Assembly: GCA_963778165.1 (NCBI GenBank)
Contig: CAVZTE010000003.1
Coordinates: 248,001-312,000, forward strand
Source of the DNA: Bog-756 sp963778165
GTDB taxonomy: Bacteria > Actinomycetota > Acidimicrobiia > Acidimicrobiales > RAAP-2
Length of the DNA stretch: 64,000 nt
Reading direction: 5' to 3'
Part shown: positions 50,994-58,809 of the stretch, piece after piece
Layout: each line of letters opens with the position of its first letter
Numbering within the stretch: the first letter of the stretch is position 1
Notes under the pieces: generated by a model
What the model saw: the letters and a program-made list of their open reading frames with translations, nothing else
The model's database searches: none
Told to the model about the DNA's origin: nothing
Translations under genes and position numbers: made by a program

Positions 50994-52579
50994 TGGACGT
51001 CGGCCATGAGGATCGGCGGGGTGTGGAGATGGGTGAGGGACGGGGAACGGCCCACCACGTCCTGGGCCATCTCGAGGGCATCAGCCAGGGTGGAGGCGGA
51101 CCGGAATCCCAGGCGGTGCACCGCCGGCCCGTCGCCACCGACGATGATCACCGCTCCGAGGTGCTGGAGTGCGTGGGCGCACCAGTACCACATGTAGAAC
51201 GGATGGACGCCGTGATAGGCGTGGCCGGTGCGGTAGAGGTGGATGTACCACGGGTCGGTGGCGAACGACTCCTCGAATCCTTCGGCCACCTCGACGGGAT
51301 CGGTGGTCTCCGTCAGCACCTGCTCGAAGAAGTCGATGTAGCTCGGGTGGTGCACCGGGTTGAACTCCCACGGCGTGGGGTGGGTCATGATCAGGACTCC
51401 ACCCTCGCGGACCAACGGCTTGCCCCGGTAGAGATTGAAGAAGTACCCGAGGCCCAGGCAGGCCACCAGAATGGGGTTGAGGATGGAGTTGACGTTGTAG
51501 GGGCTGATGTAAGGGAGTCCCATGGTGAGGATGTCGGTCTGCCCCTCGACGGACACGCCCTGCTGCTGCCAGACGTGTTCGGTGGTGAGGGCGTGGACCG
51601 CCTCGACCTCACCGGCCTGCACCGAGGTCATCCGGTGAGGTGCTTTGACCGATTGGAAGATCTGGCGGGCCAGTCGGGGCGGGGTCCGATCGAGGGCCTT
51701 GGAGGCTGCCACATAGCCCAGGCGATCCCGGGCCCCCCACTCCCACTCCCGCTTCTGGAGGAAGCCGAAGGTCGACGGGAAGGTGTCGTTGTTGAGGGTG
51801 GTCTCGATCTGGAAGACGGTGACCCCGCTGTCGGCTATAAGCCGGCCCATGCGCCAGTTGGAGGAGTGGAGCTCCGAACGGTGCTGGTCCATGAACGACC
51901 GGCTCTGTTGCATGGTCTTGGGGTTGTGGTGGTGCCGGAGGCTCTTGTAGCTGGCCAGTCCGGTAGCCACGCTCTTGTGGCCGCCGTCCATGGCCACCAG
52001 GTTGATATTGACGTAGACCAACAGATCGCTCTCGGCGGCCCGGCGGTTGATCTCGACATCCTCGCCCTGTTCGGTCAGACCCAGGTGCACCAGAGCCTCG
52101 GGGTCCTCGGCGTCGTGCTGGGTCAGGAGGCCATTGGGGGCGAAGGCGTCGTAGATCCGATCCCCCAGGGCGTGGCGCAACTCGGCCTCGGTCATGCGCC
52201 GGTGGAGGGCCAGCGCCACGATGAGGGCCACGTCATCGACCCCTGCCTCGGCGGCCATGTCCAGGACCTGTTCGATGACCATCTGACGGATGTCCGGTCG
52301 CTCCATCGGCGGGAGGGGCAGGGAGATATCGTCGAAGGCGATGGTCAGGGTCATCCCCGGACGCAACAGCGCCGGCAGCGGATCACGGTCGCCGACCGGA
52401 TGGGTGAGGGCGGAGCGTATGGCGGCACTGGGATCGACCAGGGGATCGAGGGGCTCGGGGGCGTAGATGACCCGGCTGCCCTCGGGTAGGCGCTCCAAGC
52501 TGAAGCGCTCCCCGTGCCAGAAGAGGGTGGGCGGCGTCGAGCGGTCGACATCGAGCACGAAACCGGGCCTGGGGCTCAT
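50990..52579 (-). CDS. LarA-like (lactate racemase domain, DUF2088) protein
   Basis: A 529-residue protein with an N-terminal LarA-type domain. Residues matching catalytic or cofactor positions of lactate racemase are visible: ALHRRMTEAEL (His about 126), GLLTQHDAEDP (His about 155), MDGGHKSVATGL (Lys about 202, the SGGxK-like loop) and SLRHHHNP (His 216-218). LarA itself uses a nickel-pincer cofactor, but this relative is longer and its reaction is unknown. No larB/larC/larE genes are seen in this window. ATG at 52579 overlaps the dehydrogenase stop, and its own stop overlaps the acyltransferase. In this operon a hydroxy-acid or hydroxy-acyl epimerisation or dehydration is possible, not shown. 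Confidence 0.85.
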   Translation of the reverse strand: MSPRPGFVLDVDRSTPPTLFWHGERFSLERLPEGSRVIYAPEPLDPLVDPSAAIRSALTHPVGDRDPLPALLRPGMTLTIAFDDISLPLPPMERPDIRQMVIEQVLDMAAEAGVDDVALIVALALHRRMTEAELRHALGDRIYDAFAPNGLLTQHDAEDPEALVHLGLTEQGEDVEINRRAAESDLLVYVNINLVAMDGGHKSVATGLASYKSLRHHHNPKTMQQSRSFMDQHRSELHSSNWRMGRLIADSGVTVFQIETTLNNDTFPSTFGFLQKREWEWGARDRLGYVAASKALDRTPPRLARQIFQSVKAPHRMTSVQAGEVEAVHALTTEHVWQQQGVSVEGQTDILTMGLPYISPYNVNSILNPILVACLGLGYFFNLYRGKPLVREGGVLIMTHPTPWEFNPVHHPSYIDFFEQVLTETTDPVEVAEGFEESFATDPWYIHLYRTGHAYHGVHPFYMWYWCAHALQHLGAVIIVGGDGPAVHRLGFRSASTLADALEMAQDVVGRSPSLTHLHTPPILMADVQ

Positions 52580-53811
52580 CGGTTGGTTCCTTTCGGTGTA
52601 CGGAGGTCGAAGACCACCTTGGTGGCGCCGCGGCGGCCGGCAGCACCGGCATGGCCGATGGCCTCCTCGTACCGTTCGAGCGGGTAGGCCGCACTGACCA
52701 GTGATCCCAGTCCGGCTGTGCCGACCAGATCGATGGCCAACTCGAAACTGCGTCGGGGTTCGGCACCGGGTGGGATGGATTCGGAGCCGTAGGCGTAGGC
52801 CCCCACCACCGTGAGCTCGCGATGCCATAGTGGGGCCAGGTCGATCGAGACCTTGCCCGGCATGCCCACCATGACCACCTTGCCGCGGCCCTTCACCATG
52901 GCCAACGACTGAGCCAACGAATCCGACGAGCCCACGCAGTCGAAGACCACGTCGGCCCCGTCGACCAAGCGCCCGGCCAGGACCAACGAGCCAGAGCGAC
53001 GACGCACGGCCCGGGCCAACTGGTCCGGCGCCACCACGGTGTCTGCGCCGAGGGACCCGGCCAGGCTGCGCTGGTGGGGGTGCTTGGCCCCCACCATGAC
53101 GGTGCACGGCGTCACCGGTCGAACCAGGTGATCGAGGGCGGCCACCACGGCCAACCCCAGTGTGCCGGCACCGACCACCGCCACGGTGTCCCCGTCGGTG
53201 ATGCCGGCAGACAGGACGGCATGGATCCCACAGGCCGTGGGCTCGATCATCACCGCGTCCTCATCGGAGAGCGACTCCGGCACCGCATGGAGTTGGGAGG
53301 TGTGGGCCACCAGTCCGGCCTGCGACCAACCTCCGCCGGTGTCGGCGCAGAACCCGGTCTGCAGGCCCGGCTCGAGATCACCGAAGGCCACATTGCCGCA
53401 CAGGCCGGTGTGGCCACCGGCACAGCGCGGGCACGGGGGCCGGATGCCGCGGGGAACACAGCCGAGCACGGGCTCGATGACGGCGCGGGTGCCCGGTTCC
53501 AACTGCTGGCCGGCGTGGTCCGTCCCTCCCTGGTCGAGCACTCCCACCACCTCGTGGCCGGGAACGAAGGGGAAGCTCACCATGTCCTCGAAGTACCGGG
53601 AGCTGCGCCCGTCCAAGGTGGCGAGGTCCGACCCGCAGATTCCCGAGAGCAGCGGGCGGAGTGGGAACCACTCGTCGGATGGGAGGTCCGGGTGCACGGC
53701 ATCGAGCAGTTGGAGTGGTCCGATGCCGGCGCCCCGACCCGATCCCAACAGGGAGGAGACCCGGGAGGCCGCAAACCGGGCCACGTTGCGTTCCAGCACC
53801 AGAGCCTTCAT
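52576..53811 (-). CDS. Zinc-dependent medium-chain alcohol dehydrogenase
   Basis: A 411-residue MDR-family dehydrogenase. LSGICGSDLATLDG holds the catalytic-zinc Cys, and FPFVPGHEVVGVL has the His/Glu of the GHE motif. The structural-zinc lobe is PCPRCAGGHTGLCGNVAFGD (three Cys seen close together, plus C at ...LGCVPRG), and the Rossmann fingerprint is VAVVGAGTLGLAVV. An N-terminal extension before the first zinc Cys (about 55 residues) is longer than usual. It would oxidise an alcohol or reduce an aldehyde with NAD(P). Upstream it overlaps the acyl-reductase gene by 4 bp and downstream the LarA-like gene by 4 bp. A fatty aldehyde or alcohol substrate is the natural guess from context. Confidence 0.92.
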   Translation of the reverse strand: MKALVLERNVARFAASRVSSLLGSGRGAGIGPLQLLDAVHPDLPSDEWFPLRPLLSGICGSDLATLDGRSSRYFEDMVSFPFVPGHEVVGVLDQGGTDHAGQQLEPGTRAVIEPVLGCVPRGIRPPCPRCAGGHTGLCGNVAFGDLEPGLQTGFCADTGGGWSQAGLVAHTSQLHAVPESLSDEDAVMIEPTACGIHAVLSAGITDGDTVAVVGAGTLGLAVVAALDHLVRPVTPCTVMVGAKHPHQRSLAGSLGADTVVAPDQLARAVRRRSGSLVLAGRLVDGADVVFDCVGSSDSLAQSLAMVKGRGKVVMVGMPGKVSIDLAPLWHRELTVVGAYAYGSESIPPGAEPRRSFELAIDLVGTAGLGSLVSAAYPLERYEEAIGHAGAAGRRGATKVVFDLRTPKGTNR

Positions 53812-56258
53812 CGTTGGTCTCCGGTCTTGCTGGCCATCCTCCGGATCGCCCCGGCCTGAGCGGCCGGGCTGTTACGGCCACGCCGTCCCGAGCCTCTCCG
53901 ATCGATGGGGCCGAGAGGCAACCTGGGCGCCGATCCGCCGTCAGCCTTGTGCCAGTGCTCGACGTGCCAGCCGCGCCGCCGGGCAATGGCGGCCAGCTTG
54001 GCTTCGGGGTTGACAGCTACCGGAAAGCCCACTGCTTCCAACATGGGCAGATCGCTGGCCGAGTCGGCGTAGGCCATGGACTCCTCGAGGCGGAGCCCTT
54101 CAGCCTCGGCGTACTCCGCCAACACCAGGGCCCGGGCCTCGCCGATGGGAGGCAGCTCGTCCAGTCGGCCGGTGAACTTGCCGTCAGCCTCTCCCATGTG
54201 GGCGCAGACGATGTCGTCGAACAGCGGGCGCAGGGGCTCGACCACCAGGTCCAGAGCGCCGGTGATCAGGAGGGTGCGGTGGCCGAGGGCCCGGTGACGC
54301 CGTACCCGGGCCATGCCGGCCGGAAACGATTTGGCCAAGAGGAGGTGGGAGAAGAGCTCCCATCCGTCGTCACGCAGCCGGTCCACCGGGGCGCCCTCGT
54401 AGCGGCGGTAGAAGGTGCGCAGGAAGTCGCCGCGGTCCCGTCGGTCCAACAGCAGCAGCGACGGTGCTTCGCGCAGCAGGTCGGCCACGAAGGCGGCCCG
54501 CTCGGCGGGCGGGAGGTGGCGGGAGGCCAACCAGGCATACGAATCGACCACGTTGGAGGCGATGAGGGTGTTCTCCAGGTCGAAGGCGGCCAGATGGCGG
54601 TCGGGGGACAGGATGGCCTTGCGGGCCCGGTCGGCCCGGCTGGGTTGGCTGGAACGACCGGGCGACGTGCGCACCCGGGCGTGCTCGATGATGGACGGGA
54701 GGTGGATGTCACGGACGTAGTAGTCCCAGTCGACGGCGGCAGGGTCGAGGCAGAACAACCGGCGGTCGTCGGCGTCCATCCGGTCCCACAGGCCCATCAG
54801 GCGATCGACCCGGTAGCGGGCCTCGGTCTCGGTGTACGCGCCGTAGAGCTCGACGTAGCCCAGGGCCCGCTCGGCCAGCAGGTGTTGCTCCTCGAGCGCC
54901 GCCATCCACGCCGCCTGCCGGCCACGGATGGGAAGCGAGCCCACCACCTTTTCCGCCAGGTCCATGGCTTTGTTGGCGCGGGTCAGTTGGCGTTGCACCC
55001 GGCCGCGGCCGGGGAACGACCAGGCCGGTACCACGATGGGCTGACCGTCGGCGTCGTAGAGGGGGTGCTCGGTGAACCACCCCTGGACCAGCTGAACCAG
55101 GCGTCCGTAGCGGAACGGATTCCGCACTCCTGAAGCCACGTGGTAGACGCTCGGCCCCTGGTACTCCGCTTCGGGTTGGGCCACGGCCTCGGCGGCCACG
55201 GCGATGATGGCTGCCACCACCAGGTCCACCGGGATGACATCGGTGACGCCCTCGGGCACGCCGGGGAACTCCCGCAACAGCCCCCGGGCGTAGGAGACGA
55301 TGATCGGCTCAGCCATCCGGAAGCCGCGGATCCAGCCCGGCCGGGGCTCGGCCAGGGCGGACTCGATGATGGAGGGCCGGATGATGGTCATGGGCACGGT
55401 GTCGCCGTACTGGGAGACCAGAGCCCGCTCCCCGAGAGCCTTGGTGTAGGGGTAGGCGTCCGGCCATCCGAGCGACTGGGCCCGGGCCTGTCCTGAAGCC
55501 ACCATCTGCTTTTTGACCCAGTCCTCGCGCAGTCGTTCGGCCCGTTCGGCCAGGAGGTGCAGCCCGGCACCTCCGAGGTCGCCCCGGGCCTCCTTGGCGA
55601 AACCGGCCAGCCGCTCGGAGCCGCGGGACTCGGCGTCGAAGTCGCTGCGCTGGCGTCGGGCGGCATCGACCTCGGCACGCCAGTCCACCTCCACGCTGAA
55701 GCGGTTGGCGTCGAGGAGCTCTTCTTTGGCCTCGCCTTGGTGGGTGCCGGCCACGTAGGCCGTAGAGACCGGGAGGAAGTGGACCGGTCCCCGGCGTCCC
55801 TGCGCCCCGGCCAGTTCGCGGGCCGCGGCCACCGCCCCGGCCACCCGGGACGGACCGAGGAGGTTGACCTCAACGGCGGAGTCGAGCGGCGAGTCAAAGC
55901 TCACCGCGGCGGCCGAGTGGATGACCACATCGCACTCGGACAGCAGTTGCAGGCCGGCCTGGTCGAGGCCGAGGGCGTCGGTAGCCACGTCACCGGCCAC
56001 TGCGATCACCCGGGATGCCACCTCGGCGTCGAAGCGGTCACCGGTGTCTTGGCGGAGCCGGTCGAAGCAGTCGTTCTTGAGGATCTCGCGGGTGGCCCGC
56101 TGCTCCGGGGTCGAACGTCGGCCCGGGCGGATGAGGAGCACGACCCGGGAGTCGGGGATGCTCCGGAGTATCCGTTCCACCAGGGCTGTGCCCAAGAATC
56201 CCGTAGCGCCGGTGATGAAGAACTGCTTACCGGCCAAGGAGTCACGGACGCGGGTCAC
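53808..56258 (-). CDS. Acyl-(CoA) reductase-type SDR fused to a HAD-IB domain
   Basis: An 816-residue fusion. Residues 1-400 are an extended SDR of the NAD_binding_4/male-sterility (fatty acyl-CoA reductase) type: FITGATGFLGTALVERIL (cofactor loop at 16-23), VIHSAAAVSFDSPLDSAVEVNLLG, PVSTAYVAG, then PYTKALGERAL (the YxxxK pair) and TIIRPSIIES. Residues 400-550 are helical (FAR_C-like). Residues 557-816 are a HAD-IB domain: motif I AAFDLENTL, motif II LLITGALD, motif IV MAYADSASDLPML. Motif I reads DxE rather than DxD. It would reduce an acyl-CoA/ACP to aldehyde or alcohol; the HAD part's role is unclear. GTG at 56258 is next to a symmetric promoter shared with the TetR gene. First gene of the operon. 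Confidence 0.88.
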   Translation of the reverse strand: MTRVRDSLAGKQFFITGATGFLGTALVERILRSIPDSRVVLLIRPGRRSTPEQRATREILKNDCFDRLRQDTGDRFDAEVASRVIAVAGDVATDALGLDQAGLQLLSECDVVIHSAAAVSFDSPLDSAVEVNLLGPSRVAGAVAAARELAGAQGRRGPVHFLPVSTAYVAGTHQGEAKEELLDANRFSVEVDWRAEVDAARRQRSDFDAESRGSERLAGFAKEARGDLGGAGLHLLAERAERLREDWVKKQMVASGQARAQSLGWPDAYPYTKALGERALVSQYGDTVPMTIIRPSIIESALAEPRPGWIRGFRMAEPIIVSYARGLLREFPGVPEGVTDVIPVDLVVAAIIAVAAEAVAQPEAEYQGPSVYHVASGVRNPFRYGRLVQLVQGWFTEHPLYDADGQPIVVPAWSFPGRGRVQRQLTRANKAMDLAEKVVGSLPIRGRQAAWMAALEEQHLLAERALGYVELYGAYTETEARYRVDRLMGLWDRMDADDRRLFCLDPAAVDWDYYVRDIHLPSIIEHARVRTSPGRSSQPSRADRARKAILSPDRHLAAFDLENTLIASNVVDSYAWLASRHLPPAERAAFVADLLREAPSLLLLDRRDRGDFLRTFYRRYEGAPVDRLRDDGWELFSHLLLAKSFPAGMARVRRHRALGHRTLLITGALDLVVEPLRPLFDDIVCAHMGEADGKFTGRLDELPPIGEARALVLAEYAEAEGLRLEESMAYADSASDLPMLEAVGFPVAVNPEAKLAAIARRRGWHVEHWHKADGGSAPRLPLGPIDRRGSGRRGRNSPAAQAGAIRRMASKTGDQR

Positions 56259-56268
56259 CGGATCTGTC

Positions 56269-56280
56269 TACCATATGGTA
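56269..56280. promoter_or_regulatory. Symmetric divergent promoter, TACCATATGGTA
   Basis: A perfect 12-bp palindrome that reads TACCAT on both strands. On plus it ends 7 nt before the TetR GTG (56282), the leaderless spacing. On minus its TACCAT ends 16 nt before the acyl-reductase GTG (56258). The gap between the two starts is only 23 bp, so one operator bound by the TetR protein here would shut both genes. Confidence 0.6.
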
Positions 56281-56281
56281 A

Positions 56282-56965
56282 GTGACGGAGTCGAGCATCG
56301 GTGCGGTGCCACCCGAGGGGCGCGATCGGAGCCGACCCCGTGCCGTCCCGGCGTCCACCCGGGGCCAGCAGGGCAGGACCACCGCAGAGCGGATCCTTGA
56401 TGCCGCCCTGGTCTCCTTCGCCACCCGTGGGTACGACGCTTCGTCGCTCGATGCCCTGGCCGCTGGGCTCGAGATCCGCAAGCAGACCATCCTCTACTGG
56501 TTCCCTTCCAAAGAGGTGCTGCTCGAGGCGGTGATCGACCGGAGTGCCGTCGAGCTGTCGAACGCCTTGGAGGCCTCGCTGGCCAGGGCGGGATCGGGGT
56601 GGTCCCGGGTCGAAGCCGTGGTGCGTTCGGTCTTCCGTCTGGCCGCCCGCCGTCCGGAGCTGCTCGGTCTGGTGCGAGAGCTGGGCCGGATGGGAACGCC
56701 CGCCGCCACCCGCCTGGTGGCCGCCATGGACCCGTTGCTGAGCCGGGCCTCGGAGTTCCTGGAGGCGGAGATGGATGCCGGGCACATGAGGCGCCACGAG
56801 CCACGGCTGCTCCTGCTGGCCATCTACTCCACCGTCATCGGCATGGTCACCGAGGTGGAGGTGCTCCGGGCATTCGGGGAGGAGCCCACCGCCCGATCGC
56901 TGGTGCGTCGCCGGAACGAGATCCTGGATCTGCTGCGTTCAGCCCTGGTCACCGAGGTCGCGTGA
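56282..56965 (+). CDS. TetR family regulator divergent from the acyl-reductase operon
   Basis: A 227-residue TetR repressor. After a 30-residue basic lead comes the HTH: TTAERILDAALVSFATRGYDASSLDALAAGLEIRKQTILYWFPSKEVLLEAVI. The C-terminal domain has helices such as RRPELLGLVRELGRMGTPAATRLVAAM. It begins 23 bp from the divergent acyl-reductase gene and shares a symmetric -10 region with it, the usual layout for a local repressor. The ligand is expected to be an acyl-CoA or another product of the operon, which is inference. The GTG start follows TACCAT by 7 nt. Confidence 0.92.
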   Translation: MTESSIGAVPPEGRDRSRPRAVPASTRGQQGRTTAERILDAALVSFATRGYDASSLDALAAGLEIRKQTILYWFPSKEVLLEAVIDRSAVELSNALEASLARAGSGWSRVEAVVRSVFRLAARRPELLGLVRELGRMGTPAATRLVAAMDPLLSRASEFLEAEMDAGHMRRHEPRLLLLAIYSTVIGMVTEVEVLRAFGEEPTARSLVRRRNEILDLLRSALVTEVA

Positions 56966-57000
56966 CCACGGCATTGTCGGGAGAACGCTTCTCGAGCCGG

Positions 57001-57711
57001 TCAGTCGGAGGCCTTGGCTTTGCGCTCGCGGCGGGAGGGTTTGGGCGCGGGAGGCGGTGGGCGCTTGGGGGTGTAGCGCTTGTTGGCCTCGGGTCGAGTT
57101 GGGCCCTTACTGGATCGGGGGGTTCGGTCAGATTTGGTGGGCGGTGCCTTGGCCCTGGAGGACCGGTCGGAGGCGGCGGTGTTTCCGGTAGGCCTACTGG
57201 CCTTTCGTAAGGCGTTGGCCTCTTTCTGCACCTTGTAGGAGTGATAGAGCAACCAGACGCCGAGCAGCAGGAAGGGCACACCGACGAAGTAGCGCGTACC
57301 GAAGAACAAGAAGGCGAACAGGGAGATGAAACCGACCGGAGCCCGGCGACCGAACCAGGTGGCTCCGAAGAGGAGTGCTCCCGAGATCAGGCCGACGGCC
57401 AAGGTGGTCTGCGGCGTGAGCTGACCCTTGGCCAGGCGGAAATGCTTGTTGTCGGTCTCGACGAAGTAGATCAAGAGGCCCAGAATCACGGCAAGGCCGG
57501 ATGCCACAAACGAGTACAGGCGCTCCCGGTCGTCGAGCTGCTCTACCGCCCGCTTGGTATTCCCCTTCACTCCTGGTCCCTCGAGGCTCTTGAGGAACCT
57601 GGTCGCCAGGCTGGGCTTCACCTGGGCACCAACGTCGTCGTCGACGTCGTATCCGTCGTCGGGATCCTCGTCGCCGAGGTCAGCCTGGCGATTGTCGGAT
57701 GAGCGGGCCAC
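57001..57711 (-). CDS. Membrane protein with disordered basic tail, unknown
   Basis: A 236-residue protein. Residues 1-70 are polar and acidic (DDGYDVDDDVGAQV), then three or four membrane helices span about 70-165 (YSFVASGLAVILGLLIYFVE; LAVGLISGALLFGATWFG; VGFISLFAFLFFGTRYFVGVPFLLLGVWLLYH). The last 70 residues are Lys/Pro/Ser-rich and probably disordered (KRPPPPAPKPSRRERKAKASD). I do not recognise a family. GTG at 57711 has TAGCCT 7 nt upstream (57724-57719), a leaderless fit. Confidence 0.75.
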   Translation of the reverse strand: MARSSDNRQADLGDEDPDDGYDVDDDVGAQVKPSLATRFLKSLEGPGVKGNTKRAVEQLDDRERLYSFVASGLAVILGLLIYFVETDNKHFRLAKGQLTPQTTLAVGLISGALLFGATWFGRRAPVGFISLFAFLFFGTRYFVGVPFLLLGVWLLYHSYKVQKEANALRKASRPTGNTAASDRSSRAKAPPTKSDRTPRSSKGPTRPEANKRYTPKRPPPPAPKPSRRERKAKASD

Positions 57712-57718
57712 GGCTTTC

Positions 57719-57724
57719 AGGCTA
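57719..57724 (-). promoter_or_regulatory. -10 hexamer TAGCCT
   Basis: TAGCCT on the minus strand lies 7 nt before the GTG at 57711, giving the same leaderless spacing as at other genes here. Confidence 0.5.
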
Positions 57725-57762
57725 CCGGCCCTGGCGCGACCTCCGGGGCCGGTGATCCGGTA

Positions 57763-57786
57763 GGCCCCGCCTCAAGGTGAGGGGCC
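57763..57786. terminator. Imperfect hairpin after the VOC gene
   Basis: GGCCCC...CTC at 57763-57773 pairs with GAG...GGGCC at 57779-57786 around a 5-nt loop, with a short bulge. It lies 20 bp downstream of the minus-strand VOC stop. No T-run. Confidence 0.4.
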
Positions 57787-57805
57787 GGTCTGGTGGCGCT
57801 ACCGG

Positions 57806-58699
57806 TCACACCTCCCGTACCACCAGCCGCAAACCGACATTATCTTCGGGTGGGATGACCCAGGCGGTAGACCGGGTTGGCTGGTCCGGGCCGGGAGGGG
57901 CGCTCTCGACAGGAACAGCGCCGACCAGGCTTTCGGGCTCTTCGGCCGACAGCTCGAGATGGTGGATGCGTCCGCTCCGAGGGCCCAGCCACTGGGCCAG
58001 TGGCGATTCGGGACCGGCCGTCGGGGCGACCAGGCGGAGACCGACGGGGCCGCCCCACGACAACTCCATCCATCGGTGGTCGGGCCGATTCCCGTCACCG
58101 GTTACCCGACCTCCAAGTAGGTCCACGAAGAGGGGAGTGGCGGAGCCCAGATCGGCCACCGCATGGGTGACCCAGTGCAACGACGCCGGTCTGGTCGGGC
58201 CGCGGTCGTCCTGGCGTCGCCGGCGGTCGGCCGGGTAGTCGTCAGGGGCCGGGCTGCTCCAGGGGGCCGGGGCTTCGGCCAGCTGGACCACCACGCCCGT
58301 GGCCTGGCGGGGGTGGATGAACGCCTCCATCCACTCCGGGTCCGAGAAATCGATGCCGATGGGGTCGTAGGCCGTGTCTTCCATCCGGCCCAGGGCCTCG
58401 GCCAGATTGGGCACTTTGAAGGTCAGGTGATGAGGGCCCGGGCCGTTGTTGGTGATGAACCGGTCGAGGAAGTCGTTGGTGGCGACGTCGTTGGGCATGA
58501 GGAGCTCGATCCGACCTCCGTTGGCGAACTCGATCTGGCCGGGAGCGAAGCCGGTGGCCAGGCCTCCCGAGCTCCACTCCGCACCGAGTTCCGTGGCATA
58601 GCGGTGCCAGGCGTCCTGCCACCGGGGTACGGCGTGGGCCACGTGGTCGAGCACCACCCCCTCGATGGGCCCGGCTTGGTCGACAGGTGCGGCGCACAT
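57806..58699 (-). CDS. VOC (glyoxalase/dioxygenase fold) family protein
   Basis: A 297-residue protein with two vicinal-oxygen-chelate modules: VVLDHVAHAVPRWQDAWHRYATELGAEW with IELLMPND and GPGPHHLTFKVPNLAEAL in the first, and LHWVTHAVADLGSATPLFVDLLGGRVTG with RIHHLELS in the second. His/Glu positions suitable for metal binding are seen in each half, but the reaction (glyoxalase-, dioxygenase- or epimerase-like) cannot be told. ATG at 58699 is used; a GTG at 58708 is possible. It is divergent from the amidase. Confidence 0.85.
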   Translation of the reverse strand: MCAAPVDQAGPIEGVVLDHVAHAVPRWQDAWHRYATELGAEWSSGGLATGFAPGQIEFANGGRIELLMPNDVATNDFLDRFITNNGPGPHHLTFKVPNLAEALGRMEDTAYDPIGIDFSDPEWMEAFIHPRQATGVVVQLAEAPAPWSSPAPDDYPADRRRRQDDRGPTRPASLHWVTHAVADLGSATPLFVDLLGGRVTGDGNRPDHRWMELSWGGPVGLRLVAPTAGPESPLAQWLGPRSGRIHHLELSAEEPESLVGAVPVESAPPGPDQPTRSTAWVIPPEDNVGLRLVVREV

Positions 58700-58796
58700 G
58701 GCGGACACCTTGGTTCGTGACGGCCGGGGTTGTCGAAACGGGATTGTCAGGGCCCCCGGGGAACACGGCCCGCTCACAGCAGGCTCCGTCAGCCTG

Positions 58797-58802
58797 TACC
58801 GT
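58797..58802 (+). promoter_or_regulatory. -10 hexamer TACCGT
   Basis: TACCGT lies 7 nt before the ATG at 58810 and fixes that start for the amidase, predicting a leaderless mRNA. Confidence 0.5.
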
Positions 58803-58809
58803 CGAGCCC

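Noticed and set aside
51023..52489. 488-codon plus-strand frame opposite the LarA-like gene
   Set aside because: Antisense shadow; the minus strand carries a motif-bearing protein in a four-gene overlap chain.
53808..56258. Carboxylic acid reductase or polyketide-type reductase for the SDR-HAD protein
   Set aside because: No adenylation or carrier domain precedes the reductase; the layout fits a stand-alone acyl-CoA reductase-type SDR followed by HAD.
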